The notes under the pieces: model-generated | What the model was told of the DNA's origin: nothing | The model's database searches: none | What the model saw: the letters and a program-made list of their open reading frames with translations, nothing else | Shown here: positions 19,567 to 29,800 of the stretch, in pieces | How the letters are laid out: each line of letters begins with the position of its first letter | Numbering within the stretch: the stretch's first letter is position 1 | Translations under genes and position numbers: made by a program | DNA from: Tolypothrix bouteillei VB521301 | GTDB taxonomy: Bacteria; Cyanobacteriota; Cyanobacteriia; Cyanobacteriales; Nostocaceae | DNA length: 64,000 nucleotides | Direction of reading: 5' to 3' | Assembly (NCBI RefSeq): GCF_000760695.4 | Contig: NZ_JHEG04000001.1 | Span: forward strand, 9,248,935 to 9,312,934

Positions 19567-20368
19567 TTACCTGTTGCGATTGTGCGAAATTAATAAATTC
19601 TTTTGCCAGTCCTTGAGGTTCAGTTTTGGTTACAAAGTTAAGAGGGCGGGAAATAGGAAAAGTACTATTTTGCACGTTGGCTGTTGTCGCCGTCACACCA
19701 CCAACAGGTAGCAGTTTAATCGAGCTTCCACCAGCCACGCTATTTTCAGCCGACCCAATAGAAACATAGCCAATTGCATTGGGGTTTCCTGCTACAGTCT
19801 TAATTCCCTGCTCGTTATCACCAATGACCACTTGCGCTTTGATATCGGTATTTTTTAGTTTGAAGTAGTGGGTAAACAATTCTAGGGTAGAACGCCCTTC
19901 TGCTTTATTCACAACCGCAATCACCCCATCCTTACCTCCCACCTGCTTCCAGTTTGTCAATTTACCAGTGTAAATATTTACGACTTGCGCGTCAGTTAGA
20001 GATGACACCGGATTGTCTTTGTGAAGAATTATCGTCACTCCATCACTGGCTATTGGGAATGCTTTTAAATCTTGTTCTTCTGATTTCAAAGCACGGGAAA
20101 CCATACCAATATCAGCTACTCCCTGACGAGTATCGGAAATACCGCGAGAAGACCCCCCCGATTGGACATCAATTCGTACACCTGGATGTTTGGATTCAAA
20201 CTGCTTGCCAATTTCTGCTGCTAACGGTGCTACCGTGCTGGAACCAGTCAGTACAAGTTTGTCTTGAACCTTACTTGCTGTTTGGTTTGCTGAAGAACAG
20301 CTTTGGAGCCAAACACAGCTCAGCAGCCCCATTCCAACAGAAACCAAAAATTGCGATCTTTTTAGCAT
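19523..20368 (-). CDS. pstS: Phosphate-binding lipoprotein PstS
   Basis: Periplasmic phosphate-binding protein. ATG 20368 (MLKRSQFLVS) is preferred over the in-frame TTG at 20374. The signal peptide ends in a lipobox (LQSC), so it should be a lipoprotein. The phosphate-binding signatures are TGSSTVAPLAAEIGKQF and SGGSSRGISDTRQGVADIGMVSR, followed by IYTGKLTNWKQVGGKDG and GRSTLELFTHYF. It starts 13 nt after the arsR stop, and its end overlaps pstC. Confidence 0.93.
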   Translation of the reverse strand: MLKRSQFLVSVGMGLLSCVWLQSCSSANQTASKVQDKLVLTGSSTVAPLAAEIGKQFESKHPGVRIDVQSGGSSRGISDTRQGVADIGMVSRALKSEEQDLKAFPIASDGVTIILHKDNPVSSLTDAQVVNIYTGKLTNWKQVGGKDGVIAVVNKAEGRSTLELFTHYFKLKNTDIKAQVVIGDNEQGIKTVAGNPNAIGYVSIGSAENSVAGGSSIKLLPVGGVTATTANVQNSTFPISRPLNFVTKTEPQGLAKEFINFAQSQQVSDIVKKQNFVVVSK

Positions 20369-20380
20369 AATCAAATCGAA

Positions 20381-20689
20381 CTACAAATTTTCTTGAAAAT
20401 AGAGAACACAACAACCAAGGTTTAAAGCTTTGCTTGCAGTCAATTCCACTTCTGGAGCCAAGCGGTAAAGAACCGCTTTTCCATCACGCTCTTGCACAAC
20501 CAACTTTGCCCGACGCAAAACTTGCAAATGATGGGAGAGCAGGCTTTGTTCCAAACCCAAAATTGCGTTCATCTCCCCCACATACCTCGGACTGTTCATG
20601 AGGAGTTGTAAAACTGACAGACGGGTGTCATCTCCCAGTATCTTGAGCTTTTCTACACAGTCAATTTGCTTCTTTGTTCTGTTTTTCAT
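20381..20689 (-). CDS. ArsR/SmtB family repressor
   Basis: A 102-aa winged-helix regulator: DDTRLSVLQLLMNSPRYVG, recognition helix region LEQSLLSHHLQVLRRAKLV and wing RDGKAVLYRL. A C-terminal CC pair (LGCCVLYF, about 92-93) could bind a metal or metalloid such as arsenite; the ELCVCD metal motif of classical ArsR is not seen. It is the first gene of the operon with pstSCAB, so it most likely autoregulates phosphate-type uptake. A palindrome about 100 nt upstream is a candidate operator. Confidence 0.88.
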   Translation of the reverse strand: MKNRTKKQIDCVEKLKILGDDTRLSVLQLLMNSPRYVGEMNAILGLEQSLLSHHLQVLRRAKLVVQERDGKAVLYRLAPEVELTASKALNLGCCVLYFQENL

Positions 20690-20790
20690 ATTGTCTCCAT
20701 ACCGTTTGTTTTTCTAGTTTTCAGCTAACAGAACATCTCTTGCAGAGGTATTAGCCAAAAATTAAAAATTGCGATCGCAATTCAAGAACG

Positions 20791-20802
20791 ATTCATATGA
20801 AT
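20791..20802. promoter_or_regulatory. Candidate ArsR operator palindrome
   Basis: ATTCATATGAAT is a perfect 12-nt palindrome about 100 nt upstream of arsR, in the intergenic region after the phosphatase gene. ArsR/SmtB proteins bind AT-rich inverted repeats of this kind. It is inferred from position and symmetry only. Confidence 0.35.
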
Positions 20803-20908
20803 TTTCATTCATTTTTTACATACAAAAGGCTACCTTGATGAATTCTAGTTAATGTGAGGTCTGTCAATCTCACGTTTAATGAATCTTTGGAATACCTGAA
20901 TTTAATAA

Positions 20909-21460
20909 CTAGTACATATCATTAGCACGACAATTATCTAAAAGTGCGTTCAGTTGTGCTACAACTTTCCAAGGATTGCGACCTTTAAGTAAAGCAACAA
21001 TTGCCGCTTCATACGGATTTCTTCCCGTCCGCTTTACGGATGCAATTGCCTCTGAGTTGGATAATCCTCGTCTACTCACTAACCAAGCCGCTAGAACATG
21101 TCCCGTTCGACCAATCCCGCCAGAACAGTGGACGACGACCTTCTCCCCAAGCTGGTCTGCTGCTGCTAGGAACGGCAGAATCTTTTGGAGCAAGGTTTCA
21201 CTGTTAACAAGTTGAAAGTCTTCAATCGGTGCCCAACAAACTCGTTCTACCCCAAATACCTGTTGGTAGGTTCCTAAGAGATCTGAGTAACGCGCTAGCT
21301 GGAGATCGGGAAGCAAGCAGCAAACCCGTTGTATACCATGACACTTTACAAAGTGAATCCAGTCGGATACGTTTTGGGCAGAATACCCCGGTCTTGAGGC
21401 ACCAAAAACGATTGGTTCGAGGTCACTTGCAGCCGCAAAGTTATATCTCCTTTTAACCAT
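20909..21460 (-). CDS. Dual-specificity/tyrosine-type protein phosphatase
   Basis: A cysteine phosphatase with the CX5R loop in VVVHCSGGIGRTGHVLAAW and a general-acid Asp candidate in APIEDFQLV. From ATG 21460 (MVKRRYNF) it is 183 aa; a TTG at 21493 would add 11 residues. The early motif DLEPIVFGASRPGY is shared with small cyanobacterial phosphatases. It lies upstream of, and on the same strand as, the arsR-pst operon, separated by 220 nt. A link to phosphate or arsenate metabolism is possible but only inferred from location. Confidence 0.85.
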   Translation of the reverse strand: MVKRRYNFAAASDLEPIVFGASRPGYSAQNVSDWIHFVKCHGIQRVCCLLPDLQLARYSDLLGTYQQVFGVERVCWAPIEDFQLVNSETLLQKILPFLAAADQLGEKVVVHCSGGIGRTGHVLAAWLVSRRGLSNSEAIASVKRTGRNPYEAAIVALLKGRNPWKVVAQLNALLDNCRANDMY

Positions 21461-21742
21461 TTCTTTGAAACTGACTCCAGATAATACCGACAATGTTTAA
21501 GGTGCTTTCAATAAACCTCACACTTCTTCGCGATCGCGCTCAATGTTTGAGGTGAGGTCTATTTTGACTTCCTCGAACTTATCTATGTTTACAGTTTCCG
21601 TTCCCTCCTATCTCAGTTAATCAGTGCTTGGCAGTCTGATTTCTTAAATTAACAATAATTTATGTTTAACTTTTACTTAACTTATACTAAAGGAGTAAGC
21701 TGCTATTTTAGAAGCCATTCTGGCGGTACGAGCGATTCATAT

Positions 21743-22735
21743 ATGTCTATGCCCCAAAAGTCCGAAACCACTGTTCTCATTTTGGCTCTGCTTATTACAG
21801 TGGGATTAGTAGGAGGTGGTGTTTGGTGGTTCATGAAGCACTCAGGTCTTGATATAGGTGGTTTAGCCAACAATCAATCGCAACCACTAGGGCAGTCCAA
21901 AGTTGAAAGTTTTTCCTCCGTACAGAACGTACCATCTGGAGTGTTTAACTACGGTGGTAGCACGAGTTGGGTCTCTATCCGCAAAACAGTAGATCCGGTT
22001 ATTGAAAACGTATGGCCTCAGTTTCGCTTGCGCTATACCGATCCCGATCGCAGTGCTCCTAGTTCTCAGACAGGTATCCAGATGTTGTTAGACAATCAAC
22101 TCTCGTTTTCTCAATCTTCTGTTCCGATTCCCAATGAAGCATACGAGCAAGCGCGACAGCGGGGTTTTTCGCTTCAAGAAATACCTGTGGCAATTGATGG
22201 CGTTGCGATCGCTGTTAACCCAAGCTTGAATATCAAAGGTTTAACTGTAGCCCAATTTAATGATATTTACGCAGGCAAAATCACCAACTGGAACCAAGTG
22301 GGTGGTCCAAACCTAAAAATTATACCCTACGGTAAGAAAGACCGAGATTCTGGGAGTCATATTGTATTTATGCCAACGACAACAGAGGCTTTGCGTCAAG
22401 TAGCGGTCAATCCTGGGGGGATTTATTACACCTCTGCGCCCTTGGTAATATCGCAGTGTAACGTTAAGCCTTTGCCAGTGGGTCGTAACTCCAATGAACT
22501 CGTTTCTCCTTACAAGCTACCTTTTATTCCCCTGTCTCAATGTCCGCAACAACGCAACCAAGTCAACGTAGAAGCCTTTTTAAGCGGTCAGTATCCCCTA
22601 AGTCGGCGATTATTAGTGGTGATTAAACAGAACAATCAGCTTGACCAACAAGCAGGTGAAGCTTATGCTCGCTTACTACTGACCGCTCAAGGACAGGAAT
22701 TAATTACAAAAGCTGGGTTTGTCAGCATCCGCTAG
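21743..22735 (+). CDS. Membrane-anchored PstS-like substrate-binding protein
   Basis: A PBP-like protein with an N-terminal membrane anchor (about 8-27, TVLILALLITVGLVGGGVWWF) rather than a lipobox. Start ATG 21743 (or 21749); the frame extends to 21662 without good start context. It has PstS-like parts: FNYGGSTSWVSIRK, LLDNQLSFSQSSVPI, VAVNPSLNIKGLTVAQFNDIYAGKITNWNQVGG, and a C-terminal LLTAQGQELITKAGFV. It diverges from the phosphatase gene, so it is not in the pst operon. The ligand may be phosphate or another anion. Confidence 0.85.
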   Translation: MSMPQKSETTVLILALLITVGLVGGGVWWFMKHSGLDIGGLANNQSQPLGQSKVESFSSVQNVPSGVFNYGGSTSWVSIRKTVDPVIENVWPQFRLRYTDPDRSAPSSQTGIQMLLDNQLSFSQSSVPIPNEAYEQARQRGFSLQEIPVAIDGVAIAVNPSLNIKGLTVAQFNDIYAGKITNWNQVGGPNLKIIPYGKKDRDSGSHIVFMPTTTEALRQVAVNPGGIYYTSAPLVISQCNVKPLPVGRNSNELVSPYKLPFIPLSQCPQQRNQVNVEAFLSGQYPLSRRLLVVIKQNNQLDQQAGEAYARLLLTAQGQELITKAGFVSIR

Positions 22736-22751
22736 TGAGTTTGCTCCTGTA

Positions 22752-23870
22752 CTACCGTTGCAAACTACGGGGATCGAGGGCATCCCTCAGCCCATCACCC
22801 AGTAAGTTGAAAGACAGCACTGTCAGAATAATTAAAATAGCTGGCGGCCAGATAAGCCAAGGTTGCAAGACTAGAATAGAAGCGTTGGTTGCTAGAGATA
22901 ACATATTGCCCCAAGAAGGATCTGGCTGCTGAATTCCCAATCCAATCAGACTGAGTACGGCTTCTGCGCCGATGAAACCGGGAATAGCGAGAGTCGCAGA
23001 AATAATGATGTAAGTGGCGGTTTGTGGCAGTACGTGACGAAGGATAATGTAAAGCGGTTTGCCTCCCATCGCTTTAGCGGCTTGGACATATTCTCTCTCT
23101 TTAATGGAAAGCACTTGTCCGCGTATAACCCGTGCTAATCCTGCCCAACTGATAAAGGAAGTAATGACAATAATCAGTAAGAAGCGCTGGGTGTTAGATA
23201 TACCCGGTGGTAAGACTGCTCCTAAAGTGACCAAAAGATAAATGCTGGGGAAAGTCATCAGCACTTCAGATAAGCGCATGATAATACTATCTGTCCAGCT
23301 ACCAAAATATCCAGAGATTCCACCTATAATCAGTCCCAGGGGAAAAGTAAGTAAGACTCCTATAAGACCGATAAACAAGCTGATTCGACCACCAACAAGC
23401 AAGCGACTTAATTGATCGCGTCCTTGGTCATCCGTACCGACAAGGTTAAACTTTGCTTCACCATCAGCACCAAATAGATGCCAATTTAACGGAATACCGG
23501 GAATGATATCGACTTCTTCCCATTTAGGCGGGAGGGGTAGGCTTAACTGAAATAAACGGTAAGTAGAGCCTTGTACGAAAAGTCTTAAGGGTGAAGGCTT
23601 TTTGAAGTTGACAATCAGTTCGCGATCGCCTGTTTCTAAATTGGTTTCGCCCTGAGTTGTGGGATAAACGTGAGGACCAATAAATTGTTTTGATTCTTGA
23701 GAAACCCAATAAACGCGAGTTGGTGGCAGTAGAGAACCGTTTGGTTGAGAGGCATAGGGGTCATAAGGGGCGACAAAGTCAGCTGCAATGACCAGTGTGT
23801 AGAAAATCAAGAGCACAATTGCCCCAAATTTTGCTAAAGGATTTTTTTTAAGTCTGTGCCACCAATTCAT
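22752..23870 (-). CDS. ABC transporter permease (OppC/DppC type)
   Basis: A 372-aa permease of the peptide/nickel class. The N-terminus MNWWHRLKKNPLAKFGAIV and FVAPYDPYASQ are typical. A large periplasmic loop holds WHLFGADGEAKFNLVGTDDQGRDQLSRLL, followed by about five membrane segments and the coupling loop YVQAAKAMGGKPLYIILRH. The last part (LLGDGLRDALDPR) is the OppC end motif. No partner genes lie beside it; in cyanobacteria such transporter genes are often scattered. It is convergent with the PstS-like gene, 16 nt apart. Confidence 0.9.
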   Translation of the reverse strand: MNWWHRLKKNPLAKFGAIVLLIFYTLVIAADFVAPYDPYASQPNGSLLPPTRVYWVSQESKQFIGPHVYPTTQGETNLETGDRELIVNFKKPSPLRLFVQGSTYRLFQLSLPLPPKWEEVDIIPGIPLNWHLFGADGEAKFNLVGTDDQGRDQLSRLLVGGRISLFIGLIGVLLTFPLGLIIGGISGYFGSWTDSIIMRLSEVLMTFPSIYLLVTLGAVLPPGISNTQRFLLIIVITSFISWAGLARVIRGQVLSIKEREYVQAAKAMGGKPLYIILRHVLPQTATYIIISATLAIPGFIGAEAVLSLIGLGIQQPDPSWGNMLSLATNASILVLQPWLIWPPAILIILTVLSFNLLGDGLRDALDPRSLQR

Positions 23871-23872
23871 AG

Positions 23873-23949
23873 GAATTATGAATTATAAATTATGAATTAT
23901 GAAATTATATAGTAATATTCATAATTCAGCATTCTTAATTCATAATTCC
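23873..23949. repeat. AT-rich short tandem repeat
   Basis: Repeats of AATTATGA / AATTATAA with a later inverted series (TTCATAATTC), giving a potential AT-rich hairpin between two minus-strand genes. It is a common cyanobacterial spacer repeat type. Confidence 0.55.
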
Positions 23950-24825
23950 TTATGCACGCAGTTTCTCCATCAGCAAGAGGTTATCTTCTTGAGATTTTTC
24001 GTGTTCTACAACGAACACGTTAGAGTAAAGATTGGCAATAATTTGTTTGCCTTGTTGGGTGAGAGAAAGGTAACGTAACGCATCGTGAATGTATTGATAG
24101 ACGACATTCCAATAAAACTTGGCGTAGTTTTTGCGTAAGTCAGCCGGGTTTTGATAACCCAATACCTTATTCATCCCAGTCTCTTCAAACTCATAAAATA
24201 AGGAAGTAATCTTTTTTAAATAACGGGGGTCGCTTAACTGACCGATTAAATCAGCCGCACGCACCAACCCTGCAAAGCTATGCGTATCTTGGTGGTCATC
24301 GACAGCTGGTACTGGGAAGCGAGTTAATTCAATATTTCTCTTAATTACCTCAGAATCGATCAGTTTATGACCGCCAAAACGTTCATCTATAAAGAGTTTA
24401 GCTCTATCAACGTGATAAGGCGTGAGGCTGGCATCAGACGCACCTGGTGACAGACTAATCATTTTTCCGTCTTTACCCGTACCATACAACCCTTCTTCTT
24501 CTCGGTCTTGACGGCATACCCCTTTCACATAACCAATGTCATGGCAAAGTAAGGAAATAATAAAATGCAACCAGTCTTCACTGGAAACCCCCCCTTCACG
24601 TATATGTTTCCCACGCAAAATTTCTTGCCCAACTAAAGTGACTAAGATGGAATGTTCTACGTTATGATACAAAGCATCACTGTTGGCAATATTTTCCAAA
24701 GCCATGTTACCTGCCCAAGCTATGATATCTTGGTAATCATGCTTGTAACAGCCATAGGTACGAGTGTATCCTTCACGAATTTGCTGGACAAAATTATCTA
24801 TTAAAATCTCAGTTGCATTAAACAT
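23950..24825 (-). CDS. HD-domain metal-dependent phosphohydrolase
   Basis: A 291-aa protein with an HD-domain metal site: HNVEHSILV (about 57-65) and the HD pair in LLCHDIGYVKG (about 93-103), followed by HVDRAKLFIDERFG. HD hydrolases cleave phosphate esters of nucleotides or second messengers. No sensor or catalytic partner domain is attached. Conserved in cyanobacteria; the substrate is unknown. Monocistronic. Confidence 0.82.
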   Translation of the reverse strand: MFNATEILIDNFVQQIREGYTRTYGCYKHDYQDIIAWAGNMALENIANSDALYHNVEHSILVTLVGQEILRGKHIREGGVSSEDWLHFIISLLCHDIGYVKGVCRQDREEEGLYGTGKDGKMISLSPGASDASLTPYHVDRAKLFIDERFGGHKLIDSEVIKRNIELTRFPVPAVDDHQDTHSFAGLVRAADLIGQLSDPRYLKKITSLFYEFEETGMNKVLGYQNPADLRKNYAKFYWNVVYQYIHDALRYLSLTQQGKQIIANLYSNVFVVEHEKSQEDNLLLMEKLRA

Positions 24826-25196
24826 AGTAATAACTCAAGTGATAAGATTTTTTTATCGATTCTCTTAATTTTTCATAATTAGATGATAAATCCGGAGTAG
24901 ACAAGTATCCCCTTGAACGCTTTTATGGAACAGATTCCCTGGTGACTTGGCAAACAACCAATTCACTAGTAAATCTTTCTGACTTTAGCACAGCAATAAA
25001 GCAGTGACCAGTGACCCGACGGCTTACTGTTTACCAGCCACTGCTAAAGATATGACTTTTGTCATGGGTATATTCCGGGGAATCACACAACCGGAAGCAG
25101 GAGAAATACGTCATATTTAATGTACAGCAATCATTTTTAAACTTTCTTAAGCAAAGCTGCTTATCGAGGTTTGCTAGAAAGCGGAGGCATCATACT

Positions 25197-26705
25197 GTGG
25201 GTGAAGAGAGTTTATCGAAACTAGAACTAGAAGAGTCAGTGGTGGTAAAAGACGCCATTAGGGAAGAGGAAATAACGGTTCCAAAGCAAGGTAACCCTTG
25301 GCTAATACCGTTGTTAGTAGGTACGGGTCTGGGTGTTGCTCTCTCCTTTGGAGGAATGCGCCTTTTCAGTAATCTTTCGGTGAACCAACAACCAGTTGCA
25401 ACTAAATCGGTGGCAATAGCACCAAACATGACTGTCACTGTTGCACTAGTGGAAACAACCCGTGTTGCTCGTACATTGTATGCAACGGGAAGTGTAGCAG
25501 CACGCGATCTAACTCCAGTTTTACCCCAAGCAAATGGTTTGCAAATCAAACAAATTCTTGTGAAGGAAGGAGAAAAAGTCAAAGTCGGTCAAGTGATGGC
25601 TATCTTAGACGATTCTCTTCTTAAAGACCAAATTCGGCAAGCACAAGCGGAAGTAGAGGCAAAACAGGCGGATGTTGCTTCCAAACAAGCTGATTTGATA
25701 TCGAAACAAGCAGCAGTATCATCGAGCGAAGCAGTTGTTGCTTCCAATCAAGCAATTGTCCAGCAAAAATTAGCTGACTTAGCTCAAGCTAAAGCAAAAT
25801 TGAGAGAAGCACAACTCAATTTCGATCGCAATCAAAAATTATCGAATGAAGGAGCAATTAGCCTCCAACAATTTGATACTGCTACAACAAATTTGGCAAC
25901 GGCAAGAGAGGCAGTACGCCTTGCAGAAGCCAATATAAAAAGCGCTCAAGCCAATGTTAAGAACGCTCAAGCGAACATTGGCGGTGCATTGGCAGGTGTC
26001 AATATTGCTCGAGCTAATATTAATAGCGCCCAAGCGAATGTCAGGAGTAGTGCGGCTAAAATAGGACAACTCAAAACTCAACTCGGACAAACTGTGGTTC
26101 GCGCCCCTGTCTCAGGAGTTGTGGCAGAAAAATTGGCACGAGTTGGAGATGTGACAGGCGTACCGCCACAAACTCAAGTTGGAACTGTAGTTGGTGGAAC
26201 ACAAAAATTGTTCTCAATTATTCAAGATGGCGAGTTGGAGTTACTTGCACGAGTCCCAGAAATTCAATTGCCACAAGTCCGAATTGATGCACCCGTGCAA
26301 GTCACTTCCGCTTTGGATAGTCGGGTGAAATTGGAAGGAAAAGTGAGAGAAATAGAACCTGTTGTCAATCAGCAAAGGCGCGAAGCAACGGTAAAAATTA
26401 ATTTACCTGCTACGACTTCTTTGAAACCAGGTATGTTTGCTCGTGCTGCTATTACTAGCACAACAACAACAGGTATTGGTGTACCGCAAAAAGCCGTATT
26501 ACCACAATCTGATGGCAGTGTCATCGTATTCATGCTATCGGGTGAAGACACCGTTCGCGCCCAAAAAGTAGAACTAGGAGAGGTTCTTATTGGTGGCAGA
26601 GTGGAAGTTAAAAAAGGATTGCAACGTGGCGATCGCATCGTTGTTCAAGGTGCTGGTTATCTCAAAGATGGTGACAAAGTACGAGTCGTTAATGCTGATA
26701 GTTAA
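25197..26705 (+). CDS. RND efflux periplasmic adaptor (HlyD/AcrA family)
   Basis: The membrane fusion protein that links an RND pump to an outer-membrane channel. GTG 25197 is preferred because GGAGG lies 9 nt upstream (25183-25187); a TTG at 25059 would add 46 unlikely residues. The 502-aa product has a membrane anchor (LIPLLVGTGLGVALSFGG), a lipoyl-like half (GLQIKQILVKEGEKVKVGQ), a long Gln/Ala-rich coiled-coil hairpin, the second lipoyl half (TVVRAPVSGVVAEKL), and beta-barrel and membrane-proximal domains. It forms an operon with the RND pump gene downstream. Confidence 0.9.
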   Translation: MGEESLSKLELEESVVVKDAIREEEITVPKQGNPWLIPLLVGTGLGVALSFGGMRLFSNLSVNQQPVATKSVAIAPNMTVTVALVETTRVARTLYATGSVAARDLTPVLPQANGLQIKQILVKEGEKVKVGQVMAILDDSLLKDQIRQAQAEVEAKQADVASKQADLISKQAAVSSSEAVVASNQAIVQQKLADLAQAKAKLREAQLNFDRNQKLSNEGAISLQQFDTATTNLATAREAVRLAEANIKSAQANVKNAQANIGGALAGVNIARANINSAQANVRSSAAKIGQLKTQLGQTVVRAPVSGVVAEKLARVGDVTGVPPQTQVGTVVGGTQKLFSIIQDGELELLARVPEIQLPQVRIDAPVQVTSALDSRVKLEGKVREIEPVVNQQRREATVKINLPATTSLKPGMFARAAITSTTTTGIGVPQKAVLPQSDGSVIVFMLSGEDTVRAQKVELGEVLIGGRVEVKKGLQRGDRIVVQGAGYLKDGDKVRVVNADS

Positions 26706-26754
26706 TTTCTCACTCATAAATAAATGGGCCTAAGGCATTGCATAACAGCTGTAC

Positions 26755-26775
26755 GGGCGCAAGGTCGCCGCGCCC
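26755..26775. repeat. Small palindromic repeat
   Basis: GGGCGC (26755-26760) and GCGCCC (26770-26775) flank AAGGTCGCC. The core matches the larger hairpin at 41055-41103, so both belong to one dispersed family. It lies between the adaptor and pump genes and could form a hairpin in the operon mRNA. Confidence 0.65.
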
Positions 26776-26806
26776 CCACTAACAACCTACTACTCACAAA
26801 ACTTCC

Positions 26807-29800
26807 ATGTCTTTCAATGTTTCAGCTTGGTCGATAAAAAAGCCAGTTCCAACAATAGTATTATTCTTGATTTTGACGATAGTGGGTTGGTTTTCTTTCC
26901 AATCTTTAGGGATTGATACTAACCCTAATATTGATGTTCCAACAGTACAGGTAAAAGTCACGCAACCGGGGGCGGGACCTGCGGAATTGGAATTTCAAGT
27001 TACTAAAAAAATTGAAGACGCTGTGGCGGGGCTGGGTAACATTGACGAATTGCGATCGACAGTCACCGATGGCGTTTCTACAACGACCATTAATTTTGTG
27101 TTGGGGACAAACACAGACCGCGCTACAAATGATGTTCGCAATGCTGTCTCCCAAATTCGTCAAAACCTTCCCCAAGACATTAATGACCCTATCGTGCAAC
27201 GCGTAGACTTTGCTGGGGGTGCTATTCTAACCTATGCAGTCAGATCTGATAAGCGTTCTGTAGAGGAATTAAGCAATCTGGTTGACCAAACTATCAGCCG
27301 TGCGTTGCTAGCGGTGCGAGGGGTAGCACAAGTGAATCGGATAGGTGGAGTGAACCGAGAAATTCGGATTAACTTAGATCCGGCTCGCTTGCAATCTTTA
27401 GGTATTACTGCTACTCAAGTCAACGAGCAGATCCGGGCTTTTAACATTAACTTACCAGGTGGGCGTGCAGAACTCGGTGGTAGCGAACAAAATATTCGTA
27501 CTCTCGGTAGTGCTGCTAGCGTACAAGTTTTACGAAACTACGAAATTGTTTTACCTGGAGGTGGTTCTGTACCTTTGTCTAGCTTGGGAACGGTAGAAGA
27601 TAGCTACGGTGATGTGCGACAATCTGCAAGCTTGAATAACAAACCTGTGGTTGCGTTCCAAGTCCTGCGAAGTACGGGTAGTGTTATGGTGACAGTGGAA
27701 GAAGGTGTCAAAGCATCTGTCGAAAAACTGCAAAAGACCCTTCCCCCTGATGTTAAGTTGGACTTAATTTTTACAAGGGCTGCTTTTGTTAGGGACTCTT
27801 ACCAAAGTACAATTGATGAATTAATCCAAGCTTCAATACTGGCAGTCATTGTTATCATGGCATTTTTACGTGACTGGCGAGCAACATTAATTACGGCTGT
27901 AGCATTGCCACTCTCCATGATTCCGACCTTTGCCGTGCAGTATGCTTTGGGTTATACTCTTAACAACATGACCTTACTGGCACTTGCCCTAGCAGTGGGT
28001 AACCTAGTAGATGATGCTGTCGTAGAAATTGAAAACATGGAACGGCACATGTCAATGGGTAAGTCAGCAAGGCAAGCAGCTTTTGACTCATCTGATGAAG
28101 TGGGTTTGGCTGTGATAGCAAGTGCAGCAACAATTATTGCCGTATTTCTACCTGTTGCTTTTATGGGTGGTATTCCCGGTCAATTTTTCCAACCCTTTGG
28201 TCTGACTGTTGCTGTTTCTACCATCTTCTCAACTTTGGTAGCCAGGATGATTACGCCAATGATGGGGGCGTATTTGATGAAGGATAAGCATCCGAACAGA
28301 GAAGGTGAGAATGGCAAGTTCTCCCATTCCCCCACTCCACACCTTTCCTCCTCCCGTCAGCGTTTCCGACCCTACAAATCCCTGCTCAGATTCGCATTGC
28401 GTCACAGGTTAACTACGATGGGGATTGCGATCGCATTCTTCATTGCTAGTTTGATGCTTGTTCCTCTCATTCCCAAGGGATTGGTGGATGGTGGTGATAT
28501 AGGAATTTCTATTATCTCCGCAGAACTCCCCCCCGGTTCTTCTTTGGAAGATAGCAAACAGGTCGCAACCCAAATCACCAACCTTGTTAAGGACAATCCC
28601 AATGTTTTGAGTGTGCTGTCTGTAGAAGATATAAATACTGCAACACTTACACTTCGGTTGAAGCCTAAAGAAGAAGGGCGAAAAGTTTCTCAAGTAGAGT
28701 TTGAGAAATCCGTGCGTCCTCTGCTAGAACAAGTTCCGGGTGCAAGAATTGGTTTCCAAAGTGCTGGTTCTGTTGGTGGTCGCAAGGATTTAACTTTACT
28801 CTTACGCAGTGAAAATCCCGAAGCCTTAATCCAAGCCGCAAATGCGATCGAAAAACAAATGCGGGGAATACCGGGATTGGTAGAGATATCTTCGAGTGCA
28901 AGTTTGGTGAAACCAGAGATTTTGGTTGTTCCCGATCCGCAACGGGCGGCTGATTTAGGAGTCTCGGTGCAATCTATTGCCCGCACTGCATCTCTTGCTA
29001 CGATTGGAGATAATGATGCTAGCTTGGCAAAATACAATTTACCCGATCGCCAAATCCCCATCCGCATCCAAATTGACCCCAAAGCCCGTGAGGATCTCAC
29101 GACTCTCAAAAATCTTCAAGTTCCCACTTCTAACGGAGGTGTCGTTCCCTTAGTGGCGGTTGCAGATATCCGCTTTGGCAGCGGACCCGCAAGTATAAAC
29201 CGTTTCGATCGCACCCGTCAAGTTTCTTTAGAAGCGAACTTAGAAGGAATTTCCTTGGGAGATGGTTTGAAAGCAGTCAATCAACTACCTGCTATGCAGA
29301 AGCTACCTCCAGGAGTCACGTTGCAAAACTCTGGTGATGCCAAAATTATGTCTGACATCTTCGGTCGTTTTGGCGGTGCATTGGGGCTTGCTTTAATGTG
29401 TATCTATGCAATTCTCGTTTTGTTGTATAATAACTTCCTCCACCCCATAACAATTATGGCTGCGTTACCTTTCTGTTTGGGTGGCGCGTTGGTAGGTTTG
29501 ATGCTCGCACAAAAAGCCTTGGGAATCTATGCTTTGATTGGTATTGTGTTGTTGATGGGGATTGTCACAAAAAATTCAATTCTATTAGTTGACTACACGA
29601 TTATCAACATGGAGGAAGGAAAAACCCAACGTCAAGCACTGATAGAAGCAGGAGTATCCCGTTTGCGCCCAATTATGATGACTTCACTAGCAACCATCGC
29701 AGGTACTGTTCCCCTAGCATTGGGAATTGGTGCTGGTGCAGAAGTCCGTCAATCAATGGGTGTTGCTATCTTGGGAGGTTTTACCACTTCTACTTTGCTA

